A DNA stretch of 64,000 nt from Pararge aegeria (GCF_905163445.1 NC_053197.1:12214001-12278000); one strand, 5' to 3'; shown: positions 9,412 to 19,924, counted from the first letter of the stretch. Numbers and translations are program-made. Notes: a model not told the origin generated them from the sequence alone.

Positions 9412-9532
9412 GTTTCATCATCAACGTTTTCAGCCTGCGGACGTTGATTGCTAAGCCTTTCCCAAAAAAGCGCCACCACATCCGGTACTCAGTCTTCCTC
9501 ATCACTCACCCTCGTTCCTCTCTTTATGTAGT
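9412..9532 (-). pseudogene. LINE-zeta 3' coding end scrap
   Basis: The minus strand contains GTGGTGGCGCTTTTTTGGGA, followed by a block equivalent to GTCCAGCAGTGGACGTCC. This corresponds to the WWRAL...QQW end of RTE-like ORFs. Confidence 0.5.
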
Positions 9533-9956
9533 CGATTTATCAAGTTGAAGGTTAGTCAAGGTTTACTGACTCAGAGTAATGAAATTATAGTAGATATAAC
9601 TATAAATTACTGACATTATTACAATGGTCTCCTACATTTCTCTTTACTCACTATTACAGTAGGAAAAATTGAAGTAATGTTTCATTTTGTTTAATAAACA
9701 AGTACAATATAGTACCTTTGTTCTGTTTATTTTTTTCCGTATATTCAACCTAAAACTACTTTACTTGAGTAGGGAATCTAAAACATACCAACAGGTATGT
9801 CCTAGATTCGCGACATATAAATGTTATACCTATGCACATAACAAGTAACCTTGACTTCTGTGACAGCTGAATACTAATTTTAATGAAAGTCTGGTAAGAG
9901 CTAAAATTTACTGCAAATCTTAAACAGAGGTAAGGTTTTAGTTTTTTTTAAGGTAG

Positions 9957-9983
9957 CCTTTACACTTACACTTACACTTACAG
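9957..9983. repeat. Hexanucleotide microsatellite
   Basis: Four units of a TTACAC-type hexamer in tandem. Confidence 0.85.
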
Positions 9984-10417
9984 CACTTTATAATGCGTCC
10001 TAAAAAACCATTAGCTCTTTGGCTTTTCGACTTAAATGTAATGTATTGGAATTACATTTCCGAATGTTGTACCTACCTCCTCGCTGACATTTTGTAACTG
10101 ACCCGTGATTTACAGTCACTTGAAATCGTTGATCGGGGATCAAAATATGAATAAGGCTACGAACTCTTGACCTTTGTGTATTCCCACACTAATTTTAGCC
10201 GGCTACATCAGACTGAAGGTAGGTACGGGAACAATATTAAAAAATGATAACTTTAAAATTTTCAAATGCTTTCTTAACTTTCAAACTTGAATTCTCCAAA
10301 ATTGATGCACTGTACTTATATTATTCAGATCCAAAAATAATTTCCTTTTTGTATTTCGGATAGATCAGGAATCCTGCTGCAAAATTGCTTCTTAGTTTTA
10401 ACGAATTGGAAGTTCGA

Positions 10418-10675
10418 TTAAAAGCGTTCTGGGTTCGATATCCGGGTCGGATCATAAATATTTAGGTATCTATTGGATTTATCTATCTGGTGGGACGCTT
10501 TGGCCGTGGCTAGTTACCACCCTATCGACAAAGACGTGCTGCTAAGCGATTGAGTGTATCGGTGCGATGTCGCGTGGAAACCGATTTGGGGTATGACTAC
10601 CATACTTCCTACCTGGTTAACCCGCTACCATCTTAGACCGCATCACCGCTTACCACCAGGTGACAGGAAAAAAAA
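10418..10675 (+). mobile_element. SINE-B with partial head
   Basis: A B-box-like GGGTTCGATATCC near 10430 is followed by the SINE-B body: TATCTGGTGGGACGCTTTGG, CAAAGACGTGCTGCTAAGCG and CCGCTACCATCTTAGACC. The A-box is unclear. Confidence 0.75.
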
Positions 10676-11050
10676 AATCACAAAAATTTTAGGAAATTAG
10701 CTTCGAGCCATCTCGAAGATGACTTTTAGCAGTCAATGCCCAATGGCGGCAAAATGTTATCATATTAAAGAACCGGCAGTCCACCTTGGAGCAGCATGGT
10801 GGTTCTAAACTCTAATTCCTGTGAGACAAGAGACCTAATGATGATGAAGATGCTAATTAAAAAAGGGTATAATAGCCCAGATAGTTTCGCCAATATCTAC
10901 AAAAGAAGTCTTCTCCACTCCAAATATTTGTACATTGTCTTAGATTCTTACGTGTTATTGTTATACTTAGACCAACATCGTTAGAAAAATAAATCTATTC
11001 AAGGAAATAATCTTTTATTTATTAGACCAAGTGCACAGAGCTAAAACACA

Positions 11051-11112
11051 ATGAAAATGATCAAGGAAACCCCGTGTGTTATCGACGTGGGCGAAACCTC
11101 GGATATCATTTT
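11051..11112 (+). CDS. Candidate initiating coding exon, unknown protein
   Basis: An ATG at 11051 opens 20 codons that mostly end in C or G (AAG, ACC, CCG, ATC, GAC, GTG, GGC). They run into a near-ideal splice donor, TTTTGTAAGT, with GT at 11113. An in-frame TAA at 11042 makes this ATG the first possible one. The peptide begins MKMIKETPCVIDVG. I do not recognise it. No downstream partner exon could be identified, so this is a hypothesis from codon bias plus donor strength only. Confidence 0.25.
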
Positions 11113-11455
11113 GTAAGTTATAAATCTTTATAGAAGGCTATCTGAGGAGGAATAATCTATCTGATCCAGAACGCATGCCGTCCCTGCCATTGTACTGGTA
11201 TTTAAATACATGCCCTTAGCCGGCCGTCGGCAATTTGTGCTCAACAGAATGTTTTGACACCTTCATACATAAACATTTTACTATTTAAAAATTGGAGACC
11301 AGTGTTACGAAACTTTTAATCGAATTTGAATTTCTGAATATTTTCTTTTTCAGAAATAATGATACAAGGCAATACGTGATATTTTTGTGCATAGGTTAAA
11401 TAGTTATGTGTAAATGTATGTTTTGTGTATGGTAGGGGTATAGCTGTACTCAATC

Positions 11456-11501
11456 AAATATAGGTCTCAAAGTAATCTGTGTTTGTTTTAGACCTATATT
11501 T
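11456..11501. repeat. 12-bp inverted repeat
   Basis: AAATATAGGTCT (11456-11467) is perfectly inverted at 11490-11501 with a 22-nt loop. It lies immediately upstream of RepF. Confidence 0.7.
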
Positions 11502-11504
11502 AAT

Positions 11505-11829
11505 TCAGCAGTAGTAGAGCTTTTTGTGACAGAGCTCCTCCAGGGAAGAAGGTACTACAACCATTCTTATTTCTGCTGCTAAACATTGTCGCAATGCTGT
11601 GTTCCGGTTTGATGGGCGTGGTTGCCGGTTTAGTTACAGACAGATGAGGCTTAACACCTAAGCCTGATGGACACAGGGCAACACTTTGCAGTACGTGTTC
11701 CTTATATGACCTGGGAAGTGTTGCTCTGTTTAAAGGCGATGGTTTCCCACTTACTATCAGGTGTGCGAAAGCCCACTCATCTGTTATGTTCTGTTTGGTT
11801 CATCAATTGATAATTATAATAAAAAAAAG
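11505..11829 (+). repeat. RepF, longest copy
   Basis: This is the reference copy of an unclassified dispersed repeat. It starts AGCAGTAGTAGAGC, passes GTGACAGAGCTCCTCC, GCAATGCTGTGTTCCGG and GAAGTGTTGCTCTG, and ends in an A-rich run. The A-rich end and variable 5' truncation suggest a retroposon. Other copies are at 1.1, 6.5, 34.4, 41.1, 41.7, 45.1, 46.2, 50.4, 55.7 and 61.5 kb. Confidence 0.75.
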
Positions 11830-12477
11830 TTACTCATCGCCCTTTAAACTATTTCCAAAACTACAATTAACGTGTAAAAATACGAATGTCTATTTCTGAG
11901 AATTTAATGTTTTCCAGGACCAGCAGCCGGTTACTCTCCGTTCTTTCAACTACATATACTACATATATATATTATCTACAAACAAAATCAAGTTCATTGT
12001 CTGCTTAGTTAGAGTGTGAATCACTTTTGTATTTATAATATTAACTTATATTTCCTTCTTAGTAAAATACTCGAACCCAACGTCTTGTAATTTGCATCAA
12101 ATATTACAAAAAAAATAATTTAATTGCAACGTTGCATACTGAAATCGAATACGGTCAATGATCGTAAGTAACTTATTTTAAACACAGTTTAAAACGCCAC
12201 GGTGGATTCAGCCCTCGAATGACATAATGCATTTCTACTCACCATTGTGTGCAAGGTGAATGCTGTTATTATTCGAACTGTTGCGGTCAAACGCGCTTAT
12301 TATTCTCTTATTATTGTAATATAATAATTCTGTAATGGCTTCGCAATTCTGACTTCGGAATATTTAATCAAGTTGAGCCTTAGGTTGTTTGTATGAGAGA
12401 GATTTTATTAACAATTAATCCGATTGTTTTAGTTTAGATATGCTTCCTAGAATTATATATGCGAAAGTGTTACCATT

Positions 12478-12841
12478 GACATCTTGGAGATGTCTCTTAG
12501 AAAGTTCAAAGTTTGTATTAAACGTAAGCTTATAGAAAATTTCTATTATATTATAAAAGACTACGTTATCTATAAAAAAGCTTGGGTGTGAATTATTGCT
12601 CTAACCAGGTTGCTCTTCTAATAATTTTAAATGATATTTTGCGATGGTGATAACAAAAAAAAACACGCGGCTAAGTTTGTTATGGGCTTCTTCTTAGACC
12701 AGGACGCTTTTGGAACGCTCGTAGCTTTAGTTTTAAGTTGACGAATGTGGTTATCGCCATCATCTCACTTATGTGTAATTCTTATGTACCTACGCATCAA
12801 AAGTGCCACCTATGGGCCTTGAATAAAGATATTTTTGACTT
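12478..12841 (+). mobile_element. LINE-alpha copy D (GACTTT-tail subfamily)
   Basis: It contains GGAGATGTCTCTTAGAAAGT, the TATTAAACGTAAGC block, CTTAGACCAGGACGC and GCATCAAAAGTGCCACC. It ends AATAAAGATATTTTTGACTTT. The coding part is not open. The shared ACTTTTGACTTT tail groups it with the copies at 29.1, 41.4 and 52.3 kb. Confidence 0.85.
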
Positions 12842-12844
12842 TCG

Positions 12845-13055
12845 TGTTTGTCCTGTCTTCGCGCCCTAACTAAGCAGCGAATTAACTTCATTGGCATAGA
12901 ATTAGTTGAAAGGACGGAGAGTAACACAAAATGGTCATTTGCCTAGGGGTCATAAGGGTTCATTTGGTTGCAAATAACTTTGCCTACACCCCCTGAACGG
13001 ATTGCCGACATATTACCAGTAACACTGTATAGGCTACTTTTTATCACAGGTAAAA
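12845..13055 (+). repeat. Hel-3-like internal fragment
   Basis: CGCCCTAACTAAGCAGCGAA and GGCATAGAATTAGTTGAAAG match the internal part of Hel-3 at 30.12 kb. No terminus is preserved. Confidence 0.5.
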
Positions 13056-13067
13056 ATATTGCATAGA

Positions 13068-13330
13068 AGCAGGCGTTACTTTGCGGAAATCCATGATGCT
13101 TATGAAAATTAAGCTTAATTTGCTATACTCCGCGAGAAGCAGGAGAATCTGTGTGATGTAATTTATAATTTCTTCATTCCTTATACTCAACATTTAACAG
13201 ATCTTCGGCAATGTACCCTCTACGCACGTTTCGCGCCGAAACCGGAGCATCCTCAGGAGATGTTGACTTATACAATTCATTAAATACAGGGAAAAATAAA
13301 TATAACAATATGTAGTTGTTACCTGTTAGG
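13068..13330 (-). mobile_element. Pen element, second long copy
   Basis: This starts ATAGAAGCAGGCGTTACTTT and matches the 1.4 kb copy through the GAAACCGGAGC block. The hammerhead-like core is degraded here: CTGAGGA replaces CTGATGA (13256-13250), and the 5-bp stem has one changed base (GGCGC). It includes the spacer TACGCACGTTTCGC and the GCAATGTACCCTC block that is missing from the 1.4 kb copy. Confidence 0.6.
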
Positions 13331-13341
13331 TAGCGGTATAA

Positions 13342-13560
13342 AAAGCGGTGGTAGCCCACTGGGTTGGATTTCGACTTCACTTTCGGGGAGCCCAGTTCGA
13401 ATCCCAGCACCTTTAACGTTTCCAAGTTATGTGCGTTTTAAGCCATTTAAATATCATTTCCTTCAACGGTATAGGAAAACATCGTGAGGAAACCTGCATG
13501 CCTGGAGATGTTCTGAAAGGTGTGTGGAGTCCACCAATCACTGCACACACACGGACTGCA
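13342..13560 (+). mobile_element. SINE-C copy with good pol III boxes
   Basis: The head is GGTGGTAGCCCACTGGGTTG (A-box) and CAGTTCGAATCCC (B-box). The body contains GTTATGTGCGTTTTAAG, ACATCGTGAGGAAACCTGC and GTGTGTGGAGTCCACCAATC. The ORFs at 13174-13425 and 13429-13611 are incidental. Confidence 0.85.
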
Positions 13561-13629
13561 CTTTTGGATAGAGAACTCGTGGGGTTGAGTATACGCTTTT
13601 ACGATTCCTAAGGTAATTCTGGCCCTACC

Positions 13630-13834
13630 CAGTGGCGTGCATAAAGGGTATGCACAGGGTATGCAGATGATATAAAATGAAAAAAAAAACTCCAGTACGC
13701 CCTACAAATACTTAGGGTAGGCTTTTTATAACTCTTACAATGCCTATCATTAAGTTGTTTATAACTATAACTGGAAATTTTCTTCATTTTATATCATATG
13801 CATACCCTGTTTATACCCTCTATGCACGCCACTG
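13630..13834. mobile_element. hAT-like MITE, copy 1
   Basis: This 205-bp element has ends CAGTGGCGTGCAT... and ...GCACGCCACTG. The inverted homology extends some 60 bp inward. GCCCTACC is directly repeated at 13622-13629 and 13835-13842, a perfect 8-bp target-site duplication, which is the hAT hallmark. It has no coding capacity. Confidence 0.92.
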
Positions 13835-13976
13835 GCCCTACCAATGCATACATTTAAACAATGTGTAAAAACACATCTAATACAGCGATTTTACTATACA
13901 TCTTAACGACAAGGTAGATTCGAAACAGCGAACTTCACTCTCATCTCCCGCAAGATAGAAAAATGATTGTCAATGT

Positions 13977-14135
13977 TGATGTTGAAAAAGAGCATCTACT
14001 GAGTTTCTTGCCGGCTCTTCTCGGTAGAATCTGCTTTCCGAACAGGAAGAGTCACTACAAACATACATGGCGTTCAAAAAGTAATTATAAAGTAGACCTA
14101 CGTGAAATAAATTAATTTTAGATCTTATATGATCA
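13977..14135 (+). mobile_element. LINE-delta 3' end
   Basis: It contains GAGTTTCTTGCCGGCTCTTC, GGTAGAATCTGC and AGTCACTACAAACA, and ends GTGAAATAAATTAATTTTA. The same 3' end appears at 31.5, 50.9 and 57.8 kb. Confidence 0.8.
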
Positions 14136-14159
14136 GATTTGTAATAAACTACCATCTGA

Positions 14160-14885
14160 TATAAAAGAAGCCAAATCTAAGTTTTTTTTTAAGAAAAAAA
14201 ATAAAAATTCTACTTGATAATTAATATGTTTCTAGTAAACGATGATCTTTGTTTAAGTTTTATTTTTTTGCTCCGCTACTAACTACCCGCTTATACGAAC
14301 ATTTTCATTTTAGCTGCATTAAGATATGCTTGTAGATAATAAAGTTAAATGATGAGTACGCTCACAACATGTTTTAGTTTCAAGTTAATTGTTTTCTGTA
14401 CGAAGCAAATTTTAGAAACTTTTGAGAAATAAAGATCTTAAACCATATATGCGATGTGTAAACCTAATTTATAGGTTATTGTAGAGCTTGACAATTGCAC
14501 AACCGTGCACTCAGTCAATTTGATCGTACGAACAGGTGTAGAGATGGAAATAAGGAAACGCATCGAGGATTGGCTGTTAGATTTATTGTCGCGCGGTTAG
14601 TTTGCGGCTTTTTATGCCTCCTACTAACTTTCTTCTATATCTAATTTGTGTAGATTGATCATTACTATGATTGCTTATTTGCTTTGTGGAGGGTTTTGAA
14701 AGGGCATTTATTTTGTTAATATATTTTGCTCAAAAATTAGACTTTCCATGTGTGTTTATCACTTTATCACACTAGTGCTTTTTGTATTTCTCCTGCCTAT
14801 AACATCCAAATGCATGCATGACAGTGGTTTTAAGCAAAATGTTTTCTTTACAAAACTTTTGCGTAAAGACTATTTCATACTAAAT
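14160..14885. other. AT-rich stretch with one weak short ORF
   Basis: I see no repeat terminus. At 14545-14607 an ATG opens a 19-codon frame (MEIRKRIEDWLLDLLSRG), downstream of an initiator-like TCAGTC near 14513. It is too short to call a gene. Confidence 0.3.
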
Positions 14886-14980
14886 CATCATATAAACAGA
14901 ATACCGGCCTCCTATCACAATGAGAAAGGTTTACGCCGTAGTCCACCACGCTGGCCCAGTGCGGATTGGTGGGCACTACT
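14886..14980 (-). repeat. SINE-C 3' fragment
   Basis: The minus strand carries CCACCAATCCGCACTGGGCC, AGCGTGGTGGACTACGG and CTCATTGTGA. The plus ORF 14748-15008 is incidental. Confidence 0.75.
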
Positions 14981-15290
14981 TCTACAACTACTATGTACAC
15001 GAATATGATTTAACCCATATATTTTAATGTACCTAAGTATACCTACGTTAGGTACGTACATGAGGTTAATAAATAAGTAAAATTTTCCCTGATTTGTAGA
15101 TACTTCATAGAACAGTCTTCGCTGAGAATATATTTCACCATTGTAAAATTAAAACGATTCTTAGCTCTTACAGATAAAAAAGTCATTACCATGACATAAC
15201 ACTAAACACAAAAACATTATTCCAAGTAATGTCATCGATACAAGGACATAGCTGACAAAAACCCACAATTGTCATACAAATATGCATGAC

Positions 15291-15352
15291 AATATAACAT
15301 TGTCCTCGGTATCGTGGTGCCTCTTAGACCTAACCCTCACCTGTGATCTATC
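15291..15352 (+). repeat. Local direct repeat, unit 1 (empty site)
   Basis: It contains ATAACATTGTCCTCGGTATC and GTGGTGCCTCTTAGACC and ends CACCTGTGATCTA. A second, partial unit is at 15678-15728. A third at 15729-15983 is split by the MITE at 15748. Confidence 0.75.
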
Positions 15353-15677
15353 GAGTCTGTTTGGGACGTATGTTTGTACGAGTGACCTTAAACATTGTAG
15401 TCTAAGAGCAAGTAGCCAGATTTCACATTGATAACAAAAACTTGACCAAGTGAGCTTAGATTAATGATTGATGACATTATTACTAGGTTGCCTGCCTTCT
15501 TTGGCCGCTTCGTTATAACGGTGTTTTATAAATCCCATGTGAAATGTTTGTTCTCCGGGGAAAAATGGCCAGACTCTATGCCATAAATCAAGTTGAGTGG
15601 TTGCTTGGCTAGTGCCAGTATAAAGTAAGGACAAACAAACAATCAAACAAACACACTTTTGCATTAATAGTATTTGT

Positions 15678-15983
15678 ATTATAACATTGTCTTCAGTATC
15701 ATCGTGCCTTTCAGATCTAATCCCTCAGAATCGTGGTGCCTTTTAGACAGTGGCGTGCATAGAGGGTATACAAAGGGTATGCAGATTATATAAAATGAAG
15801 AAAATCTCCAGTAAAAGTTATAAAAAACTTAAGGATATGCATTGTAAGAGGTTATAAAAAGCCTACCCTTATGTCTTTATAACACGTATTCGAGTTTCTC
15901 TCAATTTTATATCATCTGCATACCCTGTGCATACCCTCTATGCATGCCACTGCATTCAGACCTAACCCTCACCTGTGATCTAA
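15678..15983 (+). repeat. Local direct repeat, units 2 and 3
   Basis: Unit 2 has ATAACATTGTCTTCAGTATC and TGCCTTTCAGATCTAATCCC. Unit 3 restarts with ATCGTGGTGCCTTTTAGA, is interrupted by the MITE, and continues CAGACCTAACCCTCACCTGT. Confidence 0.7.
15748..15952. mobile_element. hAT-like MITE, copy 2
   Basis: This is also 205 bp, with ends CAGTGGCGTGCAT and ATGCATGCCACTG. The flanks CTTTTAGA and CATTCAGA agree at 6 of 8 positions, as expected of an aged 8-bp duplication. The related empty site at 15.33 kb reads CTCTTAGA. Confidence 0.9.
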
Positions 15984-15989
15984 TCAATC

Positions 15990-17155
15990 TAAGCAAGAGC
16001 TTCAAAACAGGTTACCAGCTCTTACACTACTAGACCACATAAACACAACAGTCGATACATACGTGAGCATACAGTTTGTAGGTATACTACATATTTTGAC
16101 ATATTGGTGTAGGAAGTTCCCTATTCTGTGGCAGGCTGAATATATTATTTGCGTTGTTAGATGAGTTATGGATCGCACTTGGCCTTTGCCCCCAGATCTG
16201 CGTCAGTCTATTGAACAATTACGGCGTACCTTACCGTCGCACCATTTTGTTGTTCATTACCATTAGGTATGAAATTATTGTAAACATTGATTTAATAAAT
16301 CCTAGATAAATTTAACAGTTTTACTAGAAACTACTAAAGTCGAGAAGGGGCTGAAGCGATGCTTCGCTTTCTTTGAGTCTTTCTAAAAGAGTGCCAACTA
16401 TATATCCAATAAATAGTTCGACTACTTTTTCCTTTTAAATATACCTATCCCGCCATTGCGGGTTCCGCAAGCGTGAAGTTAATTTATATATTGATATTAA
16501 ATCGAACAAAATAAATAAATATTTATTCTGTTCATCACATTCACTTCTATTCTGTAAATTTTTTTACTGTTTGATTATTTGTTTATTTTTTGTTATCTAT
16601 GATCGCCTCTAACAAACCTTTTTTTATGTATGCATTTAATAAAACGATCTTGCCGAAATTTTGCACATATCTAGCTTAGTGAAAACGGTCGCAGGATATT
16701 TTTTATCCCCGGAAACCGAATATAAGCAACCTCGCGGGGTTTAAAATGCGGTGAAATCGTGTTTGATTTAATAAATTATTTTGTTGTCATTTTTTTCGGC
16801 GTTAATCGTAATTATTAGATTAATTAAGTGTTTACATTTCTAACTGTGTATCGTTGGCTTCGAAATCAATGGATGTTAGGTTTAGCTTTATTGGTAGGTA
16901 ACGGTAACTAAATTAAATATTGTATGCAGTGTTTGGGGTTATAGGTTATTTGTGTGTGGGTAATAATTATGTCAATTTGTAACCAAGGTCAAGGTTTGCT
17001 TCGTTTTGTGGAGGCGCATTGCAATTATCAGAATTACTCATTATCATTTGAATTTATAAATTTTGTATTAGTGTTGGAATGATGATAGATTTTAATGAAT
17101 TAATAAGCTTTTATTTAACCACATAAAAATAAAGGAAAATTGTAAAAAAAAAGTT
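15990..17155. other. Unannotated stretch with one Helitron-like scrap
   Basis: Around 16640-16740 the wording GAAATTTTGCACATATCTAG and a TTTTTATCCC block resemble Helitron interiors, but there are no termini. Nothing else is recognised. Confidence 0.35.
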
Positions 17156-17159
17156 TGGA

Positions 17160-17230
17160 ATGTGCGTAAAATTTATAGACAAGGCGGCCATATCGCTACA
17201 CAGCGATCTCTTTCAGGCAACTAATAGCGT
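17160..17230 (-). repeat. TailR core fragment
   Basis: AAGGCGGCCATATCGC followed by a GCGATCTC block and CAGGCAAC matches TailR in the orientation seen at 2.9 kb. Confidence 0.6.
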
Positions 17231-17535
17231 AAGTTTCAAATTTTTCTGTAAGCTAGGTTTTCTAAAGATTATGAACTCAAAATAATAGTGAATTATAGAA
17301 TAACCAATATTGTAATAGTGTTTCTTAATTGCATAAAAATAGATAACACTTTTTAAACGGAAATACAAACGAAGCCTATAAATTACCTTAGAACAGTTAA
17401 AGTTGAGTTATCTAATTGAATCAAGCTTTTTTGATGTAGACTAATGAAATAATTCAAGTGTGTGTATGTGTATACAAGACTGAAACACGAATAGAGCAAG
17501 TTAAATAACGCTTATTTTTATACCAATGAATAATA

Positions 17536-17579
17536 TAAAAAAATTAATCATTTACATAGGTAAATGATTAATTTTTTTA
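17536..17579. repeat. Perfect 44-nt palindrome
   Basis: Two 20-nt arms that are exact inverses surround the 4-nt loop ATAG. The sequence is AT-rich (AAATTAATCATTTAC in the left arm). No repeat family was recognised around it. Confidence 0.9.
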
Positions 17580-17737
17580 ATTGAAATAATTACTTACTCG
17601 CTATAGTCTGATCAAAAAGTTTAAGTGTATCTTAATTACGGATCAAAAACGTCCTTGTTTAAATTAATCAGTTCAATCGGATGTCAATAAGTGCAATTAA
17701 TAATTTTAAACCGGCATTACGAACGAAGCAAGTTAAA

Positions 17738-17906
17738 TAAAGCATTGTGTTTTGGGTACTAAGATGACTGATGGATATTTTCATATATAGACCCAGACAC
17801 TGAAAAACATTCATATTCACCGCACAAATATTTGCAGTTGTGGGAATCGAACCCACATCCTTGGACTCACAAAGCAGGGTCGCTGCCAACTGCACCAATC
17901 GGCGCA
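17738..17906 (-). mobile_element. SINE-A, 3'-truncated
   Basis: The minus strand starts GCCGATTGGTGCAGTTGGC (A-box) and has GTGGGTTCGATTCCCAC (B-box). The body contains TTTTTCAGTGTCTGGG and TCATCTTAGTACCC. It lacks the terminal CTTACTTTGGGGC part. It is a SINE, not a tRNA gene, because homology continues past the tRNA length. Confidence 0.9.
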
Positions 17907-18259
17907 TGATTTGATAAAAGCCAGGTTACCTGAGTGAATCAGCCTTTCTTTTTGAAATAATCACTTGCTTCTTGTAGACTGATGAAAACACGTGTATCTT
18001 AATTGCGGGCAAAAACGTTCTCGTTCTAATCAGGCAGTACGTGCGATAGCGTATCTCCGAGTTCCCATGGCCGTGTTTATAAATGACCGTCGCGGGGTCA
18101 CCGATGGGCCCACTGATGGTCATCGCTGTCTCAACGGGACGCTCGCGATGAAAAGTGTCGACGCTTTTTCTAAGTACCCATAACTTATTCTGAGAGAGCT
18201 CTTAGGGTTTGAGAGAATATCGACCTACCAAAGCTCGAATACTTTAACAATTCAACCAG

Positions 18260-18575
18260 TTAGCCCTTGACTTAAATCTCACCTGGTTATAAGAGCTGAT
18301 GTCTAAGATGGTGGCGGGATAACTAATTAAATCCATACCGCAATTACGTTTCTACGCGGCATAGATCGCTACTAAGCGATAAGGCCGCCTTTTCAAATAT
18401 ACTTCCGTCTTTGTATTTCTATTCTCTTTTTATTTTCCTAACTTTATAGTGGTATACAAAAATAGAGTAAAAAAAAATAGATTCGGAATGCTAACTAATT
18501 TGACGGCACGTCTTTGTTGGTAGGGTAGTAACTAGCCAGCCAAACTGCTATATGCTATTTATGGTAATGACTGAT
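18260..18575 (-). mobile_element. SINE-B (minus), split by TailR
   Basis: The left part, GTTAGCCCTTGACTTAAATC to TTTCTACGCGGCAT, and the right part, TCGGAATGCTAAC to GACGGCACGTCTTTG and beyond, are contiguous in intact SINE-B copies. Confidence 0.75.
18358..18480 (+). mobile_element. TailR inside SINE-B
   Basis: It begins GATCGCTACTAAGCGATAAG, continues with GGCCGCC, and ends in GTATACAAAAATAGAGTAAA plus an A-run. The A-rich 3' end is as expected for retroposition in the plus orientation. Confidence 0.75.
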
Positions 18576-18639
18576 GATACTCCGTAGACTAGGGAATTAC
18601 CAGTAAGAACTAGGAGTGCATAAGACACCTATAATAAAT

Positions 18640-19081
18640 AAATAAAATAAAAAGCCTTTTATTATTCCTTGGTTGAAAATATACACAAAAAGAAAAACAT
18701 AATAAATATAAAAATAGATAAGAATATAAGCTTTTGCAAATTTGTTACGTTAGATTTTTTTTTTTTTGACAAATTGAGTTTTGAAACCGAGGACTCCTTG
18801 TGGGTAAAAGCCTCCTCCATTCTCTGCCACTCAGCTCTGTTTAGCGCACTTTCGAGCCAGTTCTCGCCAGCCACAATCTCCATTTCATCTGCCAATTGTA
18901 ACTTTGGTCGACCTCGTTTTCTAATACCCTTTGGACCTTTCCATAGAGATGTGCGTTTCGTCCATTTATTATTAGGGGCACGTGCGACGTGACCTGGCCA
19001 TTTCCATTTCTGGCTCCTGCTATAGGTTAACGCATCTTTAACCTTGGTTAAAGAGAACCATAGCGTTGGGAAACATCGCAT
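18640..19081 (-). pseudogene. LINE-zeta (RTE-like) RT C-terminus, open 139-codon remnant
   Basis: The minus frame 19081-18662 includes SRSQKWKWPGHVAR, SLWKGPKGIRKRGRPKL, ADEMEIVAGENW and EWQRMEEAFTHKE. These match the post-catalytic C-terminus of RTE-like reverse transcriptases, a conserved region with a basic RGRP and RW.DE/D motif. The catalytic domain (YADD) is absent, so it is a 5'-truncated insertion. A TTTA-rich tail follows the stop (18636-18660). The plus ORF 18669-18992 is its antisense. Closely related fragments are at 5.2, 44.7 and 53.7 kb. Confidence 0.88.
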
Positions 19082-19594
19082 GTTCGGCTTTAAGTTATCG
19101 AATAGGACTAATTGATTTACACTCTTGCGAACTTTTCAAAATGTCTTTAGTTCTATTTGATTATAGAAAGTTTAACTTTGACTTTGACTTCAGTTTAATT
19201 ATTAAGCACAACACGAGTCGAACATGTTTATAATTAATACTGTCCTAATAGCGAACTGTTGATGCTAATCTATAGCACCTCAGGTACTAAATTAATCTAA
19301 TCTAAACTGTTATTCGATTATCTTAACGAGTAGATGAGCCAGGGGTCAGACGAATGGCAATCTGTTAAACTAGTAGCTGGCTAGTTCTATAAAACAGTTA
19401 ACTATTTACGACCTTACAGATTAAAGGTACATTAATTTAAGTAATGAATTACTAGTTGATTACCAGTGAAATGACAACGGTAAAGGCAGTAACTGTTTAG
19501 TAAAGTAAGGTTGGTTTAGCAGTTCGCCGGTCTGAAAATAAAGCTCAGAGTACGATCAGATCAGCATAGTGCCACTTTTTTTTTAAATATATAG

Positions 19595-19803
19595 GTACTA
19601 CGATATTGCGTAATTTGTGTTATGGGTACTAAGATAGCTGATGAATATTTTTTATGAATATATTACACATAAATACTTATAATAAACAGAGAAATACGCA
19701 GACACTGAAAAACTCATGTTCATCACTGAAACATTTTCCAGTTGTGGGAATCGGACCTTGGATGCAGAAAACAGGTTCGCTGCCCACTGCGCTAACCGGC
19801 TGT
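19595..19803 (-). mobile_element. SINE-A
   Basis: The minus strand has the head GCCGGTTAGCGCAGTGGGC and the body TTTTTCAGTGTCTGCG, ending near GTACCCATAACACAAA. The B-box is mutated (GGTCCGATTCCC). The plus ORF 19654-19866 is incidental. Confidence 0.8.
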
Positions 19804-19924
19804 GGACTCTTTCCCCTCTTTAAAGCAGGTTCAGTTATAGTCCCGGTCATAATTCACGCGGGGTAATCTGAAAATAGTCGTTAGGTAAGGTTACCTTGTT
19901 TACCTTATGCTGTGTGGTGTTGTA

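Noticed and set aside
14748..15008. 86-codon ORF with hydrophobic start as a secreted peptide
   Set aside because: The signal-like start (FITLVLFVFLLPITS) is suggestive, but the C-terminal third is antisense SINE-C, so the frame is accidental.
17820..17906. tRNA-like A and B boxes that could mark a tRNA gene (also near 1292, 13342, 31382, 51488 and 60616)
   Set aside because: Homology among copies continues 100-250 bp past the tRNA length, and there is no closing acceptor stem or oligo-T terminator. They are SINE heads.
18669..18992. 107-codon plus ORF
   Set aside because: It is antisense to the RTE-like reverse-transcriptase fragment read on the minus strand.
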